Notes: a model not told the origin generated them from the letters alone. DNA of 53,181 nucleotides from Fidelibacterota bacterium (GCA_002715465.1 PAYY01000027.1:1-53181); one strand, 5' to 3'; positions 33,655 through 41,123 are shown, counted from the first letter of the stretch. Made by a program: numbers and translations.

Positions 33655-34395
33655 ATGGAATTCAAAGGACTGCTACAATTCACTATCCCAAAAAACGCTA
33701 AAGCGTTCGTTGTCTCTGATCTTGGGGGTAATTATGATGGGCTTATGCAACTATTAAAATCCGTTGATTTCAATTGGGAGACCGACTTTTTAATCTCCGT
33801 TGGCGACCTTATAGATAGAGGCCCGAACAGCCTTAAGCTTCTAAAGCTATTCATCACTGAACCTCGTTTTTATGCTGCATTAGGAAATCATGAGTGGATG
33901 CTGGTGGATGCTGCAAATGAAACCGATCCAGGTGTCCGCTCTCAAAAAATTCGAAATTGGATAAGCAAAGGTGGGGCTTGGGGGGCTAAAGTACCTAACA
34001 AGAAACTAAAGAAAGTAGCGGATTCAATCGTAAAAAATTTCTACTGCGCGATAACCGTTCGTTTCAATGACATGCCAGACAAACTCATCGGGATAACACA
34101 CGCAGATTTTCCTTTTAAGCGTTGGGATGCGAAAACTTTCGCTAACTTTGATGAGTATGACTACTTGGCATTAACATGTCGGCGCTACCGTGCAAACTCA
34201 GATCCTAATTATGATTATCCGGTTGGAGGCGTGGAATACACGATACATGGCCATTCACGATTTGAACGACCGACACTGAAACATAACTGCTTGTTCATAG
34301 ACACTGGCGAAAAAGAATCACCCACCATTGTAAATATATACTCACTATTAAAAACAGGTGAGCCAGGAACGGCTTGCTTAACATTAAATAAATGA
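33655..34395 (+). CDS. PPP-family (lambda-type) metallophosphatase with altered first motif
   Basis: 246 residues of a serine/threonine-type or bis-phosphonucleotide phosphatase. Motifs: VGDLIDRGP (GDxxDRG), ALGNHEWM (GNHE), GITHADFP and HGHSRF. The first motif, normally G-D-x-H-G, reads SDLGGNYDG, so the metal-binding His is replaced by Gly; activity may be lost or altered. I start at MEFKG because a promoter overlaps the upstream in-frame ATGs. Its stop overlaps the next gene's upstream region. Possible functions include protein dephosphorylation or Ap4A hydrolysis. Confidence 0.8.
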   Translation: MEFKGLLQFTIPKNAKAFVVSDLGGNYDGLMQLLKSVDFNWETDFLISVGDLIDRGPNSLKLLKLFITEPRFYAALGNHEWMLVDAANETDPGVRSQKIRNWISKGGAWGAKVPNKKLKKVADSIVKNFYCAITVRFNDMPDKLIGITHADFPFKRWDAKTFANFDEYDYLALTCRRYRANSDPNYDYPVGGVEYTIHGHSRFERPTLKHNCLFIDTGEKESPTIVNIYSLLKTGEPGTACLTLNK

Positions 34396-34409
34396 ACACG
34401 GAGGTTCAT

Positions 34410-35039
34410 ATGATTTCATTAAAACAAACGGCTGCGTCAGCTACTGGCTCAGGCCTATCTATTTTGGCGAAAGCTGCGAGACTTGGAATTGGGTTTCCCT
34501 ACTACATCCTGAATACAGTCATTGCCACTTTCTTTGTCATGATGATTTTTGCTGTATTTGGACTTGGTGGTGACACCTCATATTGGAAAATTGGGCTGAT
34601 GCTCGCTTCGATTCTGTTTATAGTCCCTGTCGTTCTTCGCTCTCTTGATTACAAGCAGGCTCGCGATTTTCTCGCATGGGTCATCGACAAAGAGCAGTTT
34701 AATAGTGATTTGTCTCGTTACGCAGAGAAGATTAAGCAGTCTACAAAACTCAGTGATGAGCAAAAATCTTCAATCACTGGCAGCTTTAAATCACTCGGAG
34801 ACGATTTAAAAAACTCTAAACCTACTGCTATCAGAACAGCACTTGCCGCATTCCATGTTGGCATCGGAAAAATGGCTGGCATACTCCCTGCACTTGCGGC
34901 GCTATCGGATGATTTTGAAGAAATTGAAGAACGCGTGGAAGGTGGAAAGGCCGTTGCTGGGTGTATTCGACCTCCATTTCTTGAATTTCTGGCTGGTGCG
35001 TTGTCGGGCGTCACATTAATCATTGCAAGCTTTCTTTAA
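34410..35039 (+). CDS. membrane protein of unknown function
   Basis: 209 residues from the ATG after a strong GGAGG. Two hydrophobic segments near residues 28-70 (IATFFVMMIFAVFGL, LASILFIVPVVL), a soluble acidic helical middle, and a C-terminal hydrophobic segment (FLAGALSGVTLIIASFL). No family recognised. It follows the phosphatase by 14 bases and begins a run of small membrane proteins, so one operon is likely. Confidence 0.65.
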   Translation: MISLKQTAASATGSGLSILAKAARLGIGFPYYILNTVIATFFVMMIFAVFGLGGDTSYWKIGLMLASILFIVPVVLRSLDYKQARDFLAWVIDKEQFNSDLSRYAEKIKQSTKLSDEQKSSITGSFKSLGDDLKNSKPTAIRTALAAFHVGIGKMAGILPALAALSDDFEEIEERVEGGKAVAGCIRPPFLEFLAGALSGVTLIIASFL

Positions 35040-35052
35040 GAGTTGCTAAACG

Positions 35053-35199
35053 GTGATTGTTTATTTGTACGCCGGGATTGCTGCTTTAATCGTTGCGGTA
35101 ATCCCTATTATTAAACTTTACTTTGAAGAAAGTAAATCCAATCGCATGTGGGACAACTACAACAAAGAGCGCATACGTGCCCTTGTAGATTCCCTTTAA
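35053..35199 (+). CDS. 48-residue single-membrane-span protein
   Basis: GTG start, 13 bases after the previous gene. Product begins MIVYLYAGIAALIVAVIPII, one membrane helix, followed by a charged tail (FEESKSNRMWDNYNKERIR). No clear Shine-Dalgarno; translational coupling is likely. Function unknown. Confidence 0.5.
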   Translation: MIVYLYAGIAALIVAVIPIIKLYFEESKSNRMWDNYNKERIRALVDSL

Positions 35200-35237
35200 A
35201 TGAGCTTTGAAAAAAAACGCTTTTAAAAGGATACGAA

Positions 35238-35696
35238 ATGGCCGTTCTGTTGTCTGAAGAAAAAAAGAAGGGGGTCTCCGCGATTTTCTTGGTGCTCCTA
35301 TGCTACACAACGATTAATTTACTTTACAGCGCTATGAATCCGACGTTTGAGATCACCACACTGGGTGGCGGCGCATATTCGATTATTGAAAAGGTGAATG
35401 CCGGTGCGTCACTCGATGACATTGTATGCTCCCAGAGTCGTGGCCGAAAAAATGCTGAGAAAGCATGCATGCGTTTTTGGGAATCCGTTGTGGACTTATC
35501 TAAAGACGAGCGCTGGTATTCTGCGTACAAACATTCAATCCAACTCGAAGCTAACGATTATCAAGACGTTGGGATGCATTTTTTACCTTGGAGTTACCTC
35601 TATCGTCAAGACATCAAATATGTGCGAGATGAGTTTGATGCCAATGTTAAAAAGCACCTAATGGCTTACATGAATGTTTTAAATGAAAAGCAATAG
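35238..35696 (+). CDS. protein of unknown function with one membrane helix
   Basis: 152 residues; an N-terminal hydrophobic segment (SAIFLVLLCYTTINLLY) could be a membrane anchor or uncleaved signal. The rest is soluble with two Cys (IVCSQSRGRK, KACMRFWE). AAAAGGA precedes the ATG. Same operon as its neighbours by spacing. No family recognised. Confidence 0.6.
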   Translation: MAVLLSEEKKKGVSAIFLVLLCYTTINLLYSAMNPTFEITTLGGGAYSIIEKVNAGASLDDIVCSQSRGRKNAEKACMRFWESVVDLSKDERWYSAYKHSIQLEANDYQDVGMHFLPWSYLYRQDIKYVRDEFDANVKKHLMAYMNVLNEKQ

Positions 35697-35710
35697 AATG
35701 GGAGAAAGGA

Positions 35711-36022
35711 ATGGCTTCGTTTCGTATTTACCACCCAGAACTTGAGAACTTATCTGATGCAGAAAGACTGTTGCTTCAGTGCATACAAGAACTAGGTGAA
35801 TCTCACGCTAAGAAAATCGGAAAAGTAGCGCGATTAAAATCAGATCCGAGTTGGATAGTTAAAGTAAAAGAGGTGACACAAAGCGACACGGGCCTCCCCT
35901 TAATACACATCGATGCGGTAAGTTATGAGGGAAAACCTATTGTCGGATTCTCACTGAGATTGAAGGCATTACTCTCTTTACCTGCAACTTGCTGGGAAGG
36001 CGAATTGGATTTCTCTGTATAG
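35711..36022 (+). CDS. soluble protein of unknown function
   Basis: 103 residues, start after GGGAGAAAGGA. Begins MASFRIYHPELENLSDAERL; no membrane segments or catalytic motif seen. Last gene of the run beginning at 33655. Confidence 0.6.
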   Translation: MASFRIYHPELENLSDAERLLLQCIQELGESHAKKIGKVARLKSDPSWIVKVKEVTQSDTGLPLIHIDAVSYEGKPIVGFSLRLKALLSLPATCWEGELDFSV

Positions 36023-36198
36023 CGGTCGTTAACGCGCAATATCGGACTTGAATCTCACACAGTATCGATTGTGATACAATACACTCTTATGCAAGCGCCA
36101 TTAAGAATGACAGCCATCTATCAAAGCATTCAAAGTGAAATGTTAGATAGATAGAAAAGAATCAATTCCTCAAAAACAAACACGGAAGTTGAACCTAA

Positions 36199-36534
36199 AT
36201 GACCATAGACGACATTTATCTTAAAATATCACAGCATATAGTTGACACTATAGACGCTAAATGGGCTGTCGCCATTATTAATTCTGAAATCCATGTAGGT
36301 GCTGGACACTTTAATTGTGTATACAAAGAAGACGTAAGCGCTGATGTCGATTACGATTTTGATAGTAGCTTTGAGTTATTTGAAGCATTTGAAAACCTAC
36401 ATAAAATAACTACGGAAGGCGGAGAAAACAATTGGAACCGAGCTAAATTTACACTGCATCCGACAGGGAAGTTTAATGTCGAATTCGAGTGGGACCAGGT
36501 TTTGGCTGATGAAATCGAGAGCTACTCTAAGTAA
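36199..36534 (+). CDS. acidic protein of unknown function
   Basis: 111 residues, rich in Asp/Glu (SADVDYDFDSSFELFEAFE), a composition seen in small immunity-like or DNA-mimic proteins, though that is only a guess. An AT-rich leader with TACAAT lies upstream. It ends 1 base before the convergent tRNA-Phe gene. Confidence 0.6.
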   Translation: MTIDDIYLKISQHIVDTIDAKWAVAIINSEIHVGAGHFNCVYKEDVSADVDYDFDSSFELFEAFENLHKITTEGGENNWNRAKFTLHPTGKFNVEFEWDQVLADEIESYSK

Positions 36535-36535
36535 A

Positions 36536-36611
36536 TGGTGGGAAGGAGCGGACTTGAACCGCTGACACCCGGATTTTCAATCCAGTGCTCTACCAACTGA
36601 GCTACCGACCC
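36536..36611 (-). tRNA. tRNA-Phe(GAA), copy 1
   Basis: Anticodon arm CTGGA-TTGAAAA-TCCGG, D- and T-arms canonical, CCA encoded. The acceptor GGGTCGG/CCTTCCC has two adjacent mismatches in the middle. Confidence 0.85.
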
Positions 36612-36660
36612 ATAAAACCTTACTATCGAACTCTCAGGCGCCGACGAGCCTACATGTATT

Positions 36661-36747
36661 TGGTGGGCATGGGATGGATTCGAACCTCCGAAGGCATAAG
36701 CCGCCCGGTTTACAGCCGGGATCCTTTGACCGCTTGGATACACACCC
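36661..36747 (-). tRNA. tRNA-Tyr(GTA), copy 1
   Basis: Acceptor GGGTGTG/CATGCCC, anticodon arm CCCGG-CTGTAAA-CCGGG, long variable arm as expected for bacterial Tyr, CCA encoded. Confidence 0.88.
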
Positions 36748-36756
36748 AAAATACTT

Positions 36757-36833
36757 TGGTGGAACGGGCAGGTTTTGAGCCTGCGACCTCTGGGATTTCA
36801 ATCCAGCGCTCTTACCAACTGAGCTACCGTTCC
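36757..36833 (-). tRNA. tRNA-Phe(GAA), copy 2
   Basis: Acceptor GGAACGG/CCGTTCC, loop TTGAAAT, one A-C pair closing the anticodon stem, T-loop CTCAAAA, CCA encoded. Confidence 0.85.
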
Positions 36834-36882
36834 AGTTAAACTGTTAATCACACTCTCTGGCAGTGATCGCCATTTACTAATT

Positions 36883-36966
36883 TGGCGCGGGTGTAGGGAG
36901 TCGAACCCTCAAGTCCATTACAGACACGGTTTTGGAGACCGCTTTGCTCACCAAATGCGCACCCAC
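36883..36966 (-). tRNA. class II-like tRNA with Trp anticodon CCA
   Basis: Acceptor GTGGGTG/CACCCGC, anticodon arm GCGGT-CTCCAAA-ACCGT as in tRNA-Trp, but a long variable region with a short hairpin (GTCTGTAATGGAC) and an atypical D-arm. Discriminator G and CCA are encoded. A second, normal-shaped Trp tRNA lies at 37415. Confidence 0.75.
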
Positions 36967-36972
36967 TTTAAT

Positions 36973-37057
36973 TGGAGCACGGTGCCAGATTCGAACTGGC
37001 GTTGGGTTACCCCACGGATTTGCAATCCGCTACCTAACCTGACTCGGTCAACCGTGC
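36973..37057 (-). tRNA. tRNA-Cys(GCA) with long variable arm
   Basis: Acceptor GCACGGT/ACCGTGC, anticodon arm GCGGA-TTGCAAA-TCCGT, discriminator U (Cys identity), CCA encoded. The variable region forms a hairpin (GGGGTAACCC), which ordinary tRNA-Cys lacks. Its 5' end contains the stop codon of the small gene at 37048. Confidence 0.82.
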
Positions 37058-37209
37058 ATAATTCGTTTACTTAGCGGTATCTGTTTGGCTACTTCAGGAT
37101 GCCTCTTTTCGACCTCACTGATCTTGTCACCATCAATACCGTAATGCTCAAGAGGCGTTTTGCCATCTTTGAACAATTCAGCAACTTTTTTTGCCACTTG
37201 TTCTTTCAT
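37048..37209 (-). CDS. 53-residue helical protein overlapping tRNA-Cys
   Basis: ATG preceded by AAAGAGGTTGAT. Begins MKEQVAKKVAELFKDGKTPL; two predicted helices and a basic end (SKRIMHG). The last codons and stop lie inside the tRNA-Cys 5' end, so both must come from one transcript. No family recognised. Confidence 0.6.
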   Translation of the reverse strand: MKEQVAKKVAELFKDGKTPLEHYGIDGDKISEVEKRHPEVAKQIPLSKRIMHG

Positions 37210-37227
37210 ATCAACCTCTTTCTTGTT

Positions 37228-37303
37228 TGGCGCCTCGGGAGGGGCTTGAACCCTCGACACGCGAATCTTCAATCCACTGCTCTACCAACTGAGCTACCTC
37301 GGC
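37228..37303 (-). tRNA. tRNA-Phe(GAA), copy 3
   Basis: Anticodon arm GTGGA-TTGAAGA-TTCGC, canonical T-arm, discriminator G, CCA encoded. The acceptor GCCGAGG/CCGAGGC has tandem G-A/A-G mismatches at positions 4-5. Confidence 0.82.
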
Positions 37304-37312
37304 AAATACGTT

Positions 37313-37396
37313 TGGTGGAGAGAGTCAGAGTCGAACTGACACAGCCTGAGACGGGTGGGTTACAGCCACTTGGGTTCGCCAATACCCAGTCTCTCC
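37313..37396 (-). tRNA. tRNA-Tyr(GTA), copy 2
   Basis: Acceptor GGAGAGA/TCTCTCC, loop CTGTAAC, long variable region, T-arm GTCAG-TTCGACT-CTGAC, CCA encoded. Confidence 0.82.
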
Positions 37397-37414
37397 GTTA
37401 AACATTCAAATTGT

Positions 37415-37490
37415 TGGCAAAGGTGAAGGGACTCGAACCCCCAACCAACGGATTTGGAATCCGTCGCTCTACCAATTGAGCTACACCAAT
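37415..37490 (-). tRNA. tRNA-Trp(CCA)
   Basis: Anticodon arm ACGGA-TTCCAAA-TCCGT, discriminator G, CCA encoded, normal variable loop. The acceptor ATTGGTG/CACCTTT has T-T mismatches at positions 2 and 3. Confidence 0.85.
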
Positions 37491-37498
37491 GCAGTTAA

Positions 37499-37744
37499 TT
37501 AACCTATTTGAAGCATCTGACCATCCGGCATCTTGATGGTGATTTCAAGCTCACCACCAATTGCTTCAATGTACTGTTTCACTTTACTAACGCTGGCATC
37601 AACCAGGCGTTTGCGTTCTAACTTGCTAACAGCCGATTCGTTAATGGCCATCTGATGCGCCACCACAGCTTGTTTGATTGCGCCACCTGTCATTTTTCTT
37701 AAGTCGACTAAAGCGGCGTCTCGTTCCATTCTTAAATTACTCAT
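37499..37744 (-). CDS. XRE/HigA-like helix-turn-helix protein
   Basis: 81 residues from an ATG after AGGT. The segment AIKQAVVAHQMAINESAVSKLE is an HTH of the XRE type, followed by RRL-like VDASVSKVKQYIEAIGGELE and a short beta tail, as in HigA/DNA-binding antitoxin-like regulators. No toxin partner is adjacent. It is the first gene of the second tRNA array unit, behind a terminator. Possible autoregulation through the TTCCA-N3-TGGAA dyads upstream. Confidence 0.72.
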   Translation of the reverse strand: MSNLRMERDAALVDLRKMTGGAIKQAVVAHQMAINESAVSKLERKRLVDASVSKVKQYIEAIGGELEITIKMPDGQMLQIG

Positions 37745-37784
37745 GTTGCTACCTGCGATTGTTCTGGTTTTTTTCGCGGGCAAT

Positions 37785-37812
37785 AAAAAACGCCCGGGTT
37801 TTAATCCGGGCG
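37785..37812 (-). terminator. terminator ahead of second tRNA array
   Basis: Minus-strand CGCCCGG/CCGGGCG hairpin followed by TTTTTTATTGCCCGCG, closely resembling the element preceding the first tRNA array. Confidence 0.75.
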
Positions 37813-38033
37813 CTTCTTGAGCAATGTCACGTGTTTATCATACACACGTACCCGGAGTGACTTTCCGGATACGAGGAAAGTCAATCAGCTTGTAAACCAA
37901 TACCAATAACAGTTAAAGCAAACACGTTGGAACATTATCAATCTCACTTTTGTTGTGCTGCACATTGCAGCGAATTCATTTCTTTCTGGAGGTGAATATA
38001 ACACAGAATCACAATCCCGTCGTCTAAACTCAC

Positions 38034-38048
38034 TTTCCAATTTGGAAA
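38034..38048. promoter_or_regulatory. second dyad family, site 1
   Basis: Perfect odd palindrome TTTCCAA-T-TTGGAAA, preceded by CAC. Candidate operator for the XRE protein or another local regulator. Confidence 0.5.
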
Positions 38049-38135
38049 CCTCACCAAATCCTTCAATTCGAATCAGCTTCACCTCAGATGTAACTATATT
38101 ATCACTTCGCCTTGTTTTCGTCTTGCCGTTTCACT

Positions 38136-38148
38136 TTCCAATATGGAA
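38136..38148. promoter_or_regulatory. second dyad family, site 2
   Basis: TTCCA-ATA-TGGAA in the same CACTTTCCAAT context as site 1, 102 bases away. Confidence 0.5.
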
Positions 38149-38215
38149 CATTTATCAAAACAGCAAAAAACAAGCCTCGCGACTTATTTACAAGCTAACA
38201 CGGGAAAACATAAAA

Positions 38216-38233
38216 CACAACATATTTGTTGTT
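38216..38233 (+). promoter_or_regulatory. dyad operator upstream of 38285
   Basis: CACAACA-TATT-TGTTGTT. TTGTTA at +13 within the dyad could be the -35, with a weak -10 (TAGTCT) 17 bases on. Confidence 0.7.
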
Positions 38234-38284
38234 AGCGAATTCTATTGATGTTAGTCTGAACTGACATTTATTAAGGAGGAACTC

Positions 38285-38794
38285 ATGGAAGAGAATAATG
38301 GCATAAGCGGTTGGACCAATTTTATCGCGGGTATTTTAGTTCTCGTCATTGTTATAGCTACAGGCAATAGACTATTGCACTATTCGTCTATGAACGCACC
38401 AGATACTGACAGACAATTTACTTTCAGCAAAGAAGAGCTATTAAGCCATAATCGGCAAAACCTCAACATTGGCGACATGTGGTTTGTAATGAATTCGCGG
38501 GATACATTCATCAGCAAGCTTAGATATAACTCTCTACGACCAGAGATGAGCATGTTTGTATTCCATGACAGCAAAGGAGATCAGCATCGTGATTGCGATG
38601 TAGAGAACATTCGTTCGGAGGGTAGTGATAATTACCGAGCGTATGTAAACGAACAATCGTCACTTACTGAAACAGAGGTTAAAGAATGCCTGGTAATTGC
38701 TTTGTATCGAGCAAAGTTAAAGGATGATTCGTGGGCGACTTTTACGCTTGAAGACAGTGAGATTGATTCGCTTGCAAGAAGCATGGTTGAATAA
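38285..38794 (+). CDS. membrane-anchored protein of unknown function
   Basis: 169 residues; strong AAGGAGG ribosome site. One N-terminal membrane helix (FIAGILVLVIVIATG), then a soluble domain with FTFSKEELLSHNRQ and MWFVMNSRDTF. No family recognised. Controlled by the dyad at 38216 by position. Confidence 0.65.
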   Translation: MEENNGISGWTNFIAGILVLVIVIATGNRLLHYSSMNAPDTDRQFTFSKEELLSHNRQNLNIGDMWFVMNSRDTFISKLRYNSLRPEMSMFVFHDSKGDQHRDCDVENIRSEGSDNYRAYVNEQSSLTETEVKECLVIALYRAKLKDDSWATFTLEDSEIDSLARSMVE

Positions 38795-38820
38795 ACAAAA
38801 ACAGCGCACTAAGTGCGCTG
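38793..38820 (-). terminator. terminator between convergent genes
   Basis: CAGCGCAC-TAA-GTGCGCTG with a T-tract on the minus side (TTTTTGTTT). It serves the gene at 38840, and perhaps 38285 weakly. Confidence 0.65.
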
Positions 38821-38839
38821 CCTTCAGGCCAGGATAACA

Positions 38840-39571
38840 TTATTGGCCAGGCGCAGTAATATCCCCACCTTGAGATAATGGCTGGCTCTGGCTCGCATGC
38901 TGTTGCTGTTCAACTGGCGCAGCGATTTGCTGTTCATGATGAACTTGCTGTGATACACCTTGTTCTTGATGCGTCTGAGCTGGGATTTGGCTCTGCTCAC
39001 TGGCAACATTGGCTTGAAGGTTTTGCTCAGTGCTAACCTGCGGCGCTTCATGCTGAGTTTGAATTGTAGAAGGCGTAGATTCTGACTCATCATCTTCATC
39101 GTCATCCGATGCAACGTCACCCACTTTCAGTCGCAAGATATCACCAGGTAAACGCTCCAAATCAGCAAGGCCTAGTGTGTGGAACTCGACATCCATTGTT
39201 TCTACTGAATTGGCCAGTTCGCGCAGTGCGCTAACAATCTGCTTGTTACTGAAGGTGAAATCATCCGCTTTCGTGACTTTAACTTCAATCGGAACGCCCA
39301 GAGATTTAGCGCGAAGGCCCTGAAGTGTCTCTGATGGGTTCCAACGAGAGCGAACAAAATCTTTTTTCAGGTCAACAACATCCAATACTGGCTTACCTGA
39401 TTCTGTTGGCGCGATAACGACTTTCATGTTTGTTTCAGCTTCAAAGCCGGCAATCATTGGGTTCAGGTGCGTCAGCATGTCGTCATTTGTCATGCCGCCG
39501 ATATTTACCAGCATATCTAGTGACTTCTGAATCATATCAAGCTGAGCTTGTTCGTGTTTTTTAAGTGCCAT
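38840..39571 (-). CDS. protein of unknown function with Gln-rich C-terminus
   Basis: 243 residues from the ATG after AAAAGGAGTTTCC. An ordered N-terminal domain (MALKKHEQAQLDMIQKSLDM, FSNKQIVSALRELANSVETM), then an acidic linker (DDDEDDESES) and a low-complexity Gln/His-rich tail (EQQQHASQSQ). The domain-linker-tail layout recalls DNA-maintenance proteins, but no family is recognised. Confidence 0.6.
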   Translation of the reverse strand: MALKKHEQAQLDMIQKSLDMLVNIGGMTNDDMLTHLNPMIAGFEAETNMKVVIAPTESGKPVLDVVDLKKDFVRSRWNPSETLQGLRAKSLGVPIEVKVTKADDFTFSNKQIVSALRELANSVETMDVEFHTLGLADLERLPGDILRLKVGDVASDDDEDDESESTPSTIQTQHEAPQVSTEQNLQANVASEQSQIPAQTHQEQGVSQQVHHEQQIAAPVEQQQHASQSQPLSQGGDITAPGQ

Positions 39572-39785
39572 GGAAACTCCTTTTAATTGGCATGCATCAT
39601 TGCATCTACTCGGAGATAATTTTAACACAAACGAGCCCACCCGACGCAGACACAAGAACATTCCCTTCGCTAATTAAGCCACATCTACCCGCATTGACGG
39701 GTAAGCTTCATTGAATCCAATTATGTTTGTTATATACTTGGTTATATTGCTATACTTACCCAAAAGTTTTTGACGGAGTAGTAAC

Positions 39786-39992
39786 ATGACAGAGAAAACT
39801 GATTTTTCAGCTGACAAGCTTAATGACGCCCTTAAAATCTGGGGTCAAGGTGAGGCCACTGGCGATGGTTTGGAAGCCGCAGCTTATTGGATAGGGATTG
39901 GTGAGTCGTATTATTTTGCGGCTACAGAAGTTATTGCATCTGGATATACGACAAACTCAACAGTTGAGAACGTTGCAGACCCACTAATGTGA
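39786..39992 (+). CDS. 68-residue small protein of unknown function
   Basis: Start after ACGGAGTAGTAAC. Begins MTEKTDFSADKLNDALKIWG and continues with Ala/Gly-rich GDGLEAAAYWIGIGESYYFA. Soluble, acidic. Stands alone upstream of the ssb promoter. Confidence 0.55.
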   Translation: MTEKTDFSADKLNDALKIWGQGEATGDGLEAAAYWIGIGESYYFAATEVIASGYTTNSTVENVADPLM

Positions 39993-40021
39993 TACAATCA
40001 GCATTTACAAATCGCATAAAA

Positions 40022-40039
40022 ATATACATTTTTGTTGTT
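40022..40039 (+). promoter_or_regulatory. dyad half-site pair upstream of ssb (distal)
   Basis: ATATACA-TTTT-TGTTGTT: the right half is perfect, the left weak. It lies 17 bases before the proximal site. Confidence 0.5.
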
Positions 40040-40044
40040 ATTGC

Positions 40045-40075
40045 GTTGACTTCAAAACAACATTTTTGTTAATAT
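40045..40075 (+). promoter_or_regulatory. ssb promoter with dyad in spacer
   Basis: TTGACT (40046-40051), an 18-base spacer, TAATAT (40070-40075). The dyad AACAACA-TTTT-TGTTAAT (40056-40073) occupies the spacer, a repressor geometry. Confidence 0.8.
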
Positions 40076-40114
40076 AGATGCATCAAATGAATTAACGAAA
40101 ACAGCGGAGTAAAT

Positions 40115-40648
40115 ATGGCTCGTAAGGGTGTTAATAAAGTTATTTTAGTGGGCAACCTTGGAAATGACCCGGAAGTAAAATACATGCCTAATGGCGATGC
40201 AGTTGCAAACTTAAGTATTGCAACGAGTGAGAGCTGGAAAGATCAACAAGGTCAGATTCAGGAACGCACCGAATGGCATCGCTTGGTCGCTTATCGCCGA
40301 ACAGCTGAGATTATCGGCGAGTATCTGCGTCAAGGTTCTCAGATTTACATTGAAGGCCGCCTGCAAACACGAAAATGGCAAGATCAAAACGGTAACGACA
40401 GATACACCACAGAGGTCGTTATTACTGAAATGCAAATGCTTGGTGGACGCAACAACAATGGCAGCCAGCAAGGCGGAGCGCCTCAACAACAAGCGCCTCA
40501 ACAACAAGCGCCTCAACAACAAGGCGGTTTCCGACCTCAACAACAAGCGCCTCGTCAACAAGCGCCTCAACAACAAGGTGGACCTCAGGGTGGAGGCCCA
40601 AACGAGCCACCAATAGACTTTGATGACGATATCCCGTTTCGCTCTTAA
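40115..40648 (+). CDS. ssb: single-stranded DNA-binding protein
   Basis: 177 residues. An N-terminal OB fold with [33 protein letters not shown] and [15 protein letters not shown]; a Gln/Pro-rich linker of repeated QQQAP units (residues about 122-160); and an acidic tip DFDDDIPF that binds partner proteins. The tip is followed by two extra residues (RS), whereas most SSB end at PF. It tetramerises on ssDNA in replication and repair. A good sigma70 promoter with an internal operator precedes it. Confidence 0.97.
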   Translation: MARKGVNKVILVGNLGNDPEVKYMPNGDAVANLSIATSESWKDQQGQIQERTEWHRLVAYRRTAEIIGEYLRQGSQIYIEGRLQTRKWQDQNGNDRYTTEVVITEMQMLGGRNNNGSQQGGAPQQQAPQQQAPQQQGGFRPQQQAPRQQAPQQQGGPQGGGPNEPPIDFDDDIPFRS

Positions 40649-40671
40649 GTTGTTGATTTGCAGGGTTTTTT

Positions 40672-41025
40672 GTGAATTTAAAATCAACCACAAAATTTCA
40701 CTCGAAGGGAGAGCGAGGTAATTGTTTAGCAGCAACCCTCGCCTCCATCCTCGACTTGGAGATATCAGAAGTCCCTCAATTTGAAGAAATGACAAAGAAA
40801 ACGTGGCGTCATTCCCTTCATGAGTGGTCTTCAAGTATTGGTGTCCGAATTGAATTCACCAAATCAATTCCTAATGGATTTTGTATTGGTATCGGTAGGC
40901 ACAAAACTGGCGATCTTCATGCGGTAATTCTTAAAGATGGATGCTTTTATTTCGATCCAAATGGTACTGGACAGTATTATGATGAACATAAATACTGCAT
41001 AGTTGTCGAAAAACAGGCGGCATAA
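40672..41025 (+). CDS. papain-like fold protein (putative cysteine peptidase)
   Basis: 117 residues from a GTG start, 23 bases after ssb. GERGNCLAATLASILDL supplies a candidate catalytic Cys at the start of a helix; GDLHAVILKDG supplies His; FDPNGTGQYY supplies Asp/Asn. This is the order seen in C39/papain-like phage and plasmid proteins (G-x-C-x-x-A-x-x-A-S-I-L). Substrate unknown; likely co-transcribed with ssb. A terminator follows. Confidence 0.65.
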   Translation: MNLKSTTKFHSKGERGNCLAATLASILDLEISEVPQFEEMTKKTWRHSLHEWSSSIGVRIEFTKSIPNGFCIGIGRHKTGDLHAVILKDGCFYFDPNGTGQYYDEHKYCIVVEKQAA

Positions 41026-41069
41026 TTTCATTAAAGCCTAAATTTCAGAGTCATACTCACAAAGCGCTG

Positions 41070-41103
41070 AAAAGGCAGTAGCATCGCATACTGCCTTTTT
41101 TTT
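41070..41103 (+). terminator. terminator of the ssb unit
   Basis: AAAGGCAGTA-GCATCGCA-TACTGCCTTTTTTTT hairpin with T-tract. Confidence 0.88.
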
Positions 41104-41123
41104 CATCCCAAACAAGTAAAATT

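Larger units (their letters stand above)
37813..38215. other. 400-base intergenic region
   Basis: No convincing gene. A minus-strand frame from a GTG at 38082 (65 codons) exists but has poor start signals. The region holds the two TTCCA-N3-TGGAA dyads and a lone TTTTGTTGTG half-site at about 37948. Confidence 0.4.

Noticed and set aside
36099..36164. 21-codon frame in the leader of 36199
   Set aside because: No ribosome site and no other support.
37885..38082. 65-codon minus-strand frame upstream of the XRE gene
   Set aside because: GTG start without a good ribosome site, composition ending in an unlikely aromatic/Cys run, and it contains one of the dyads.
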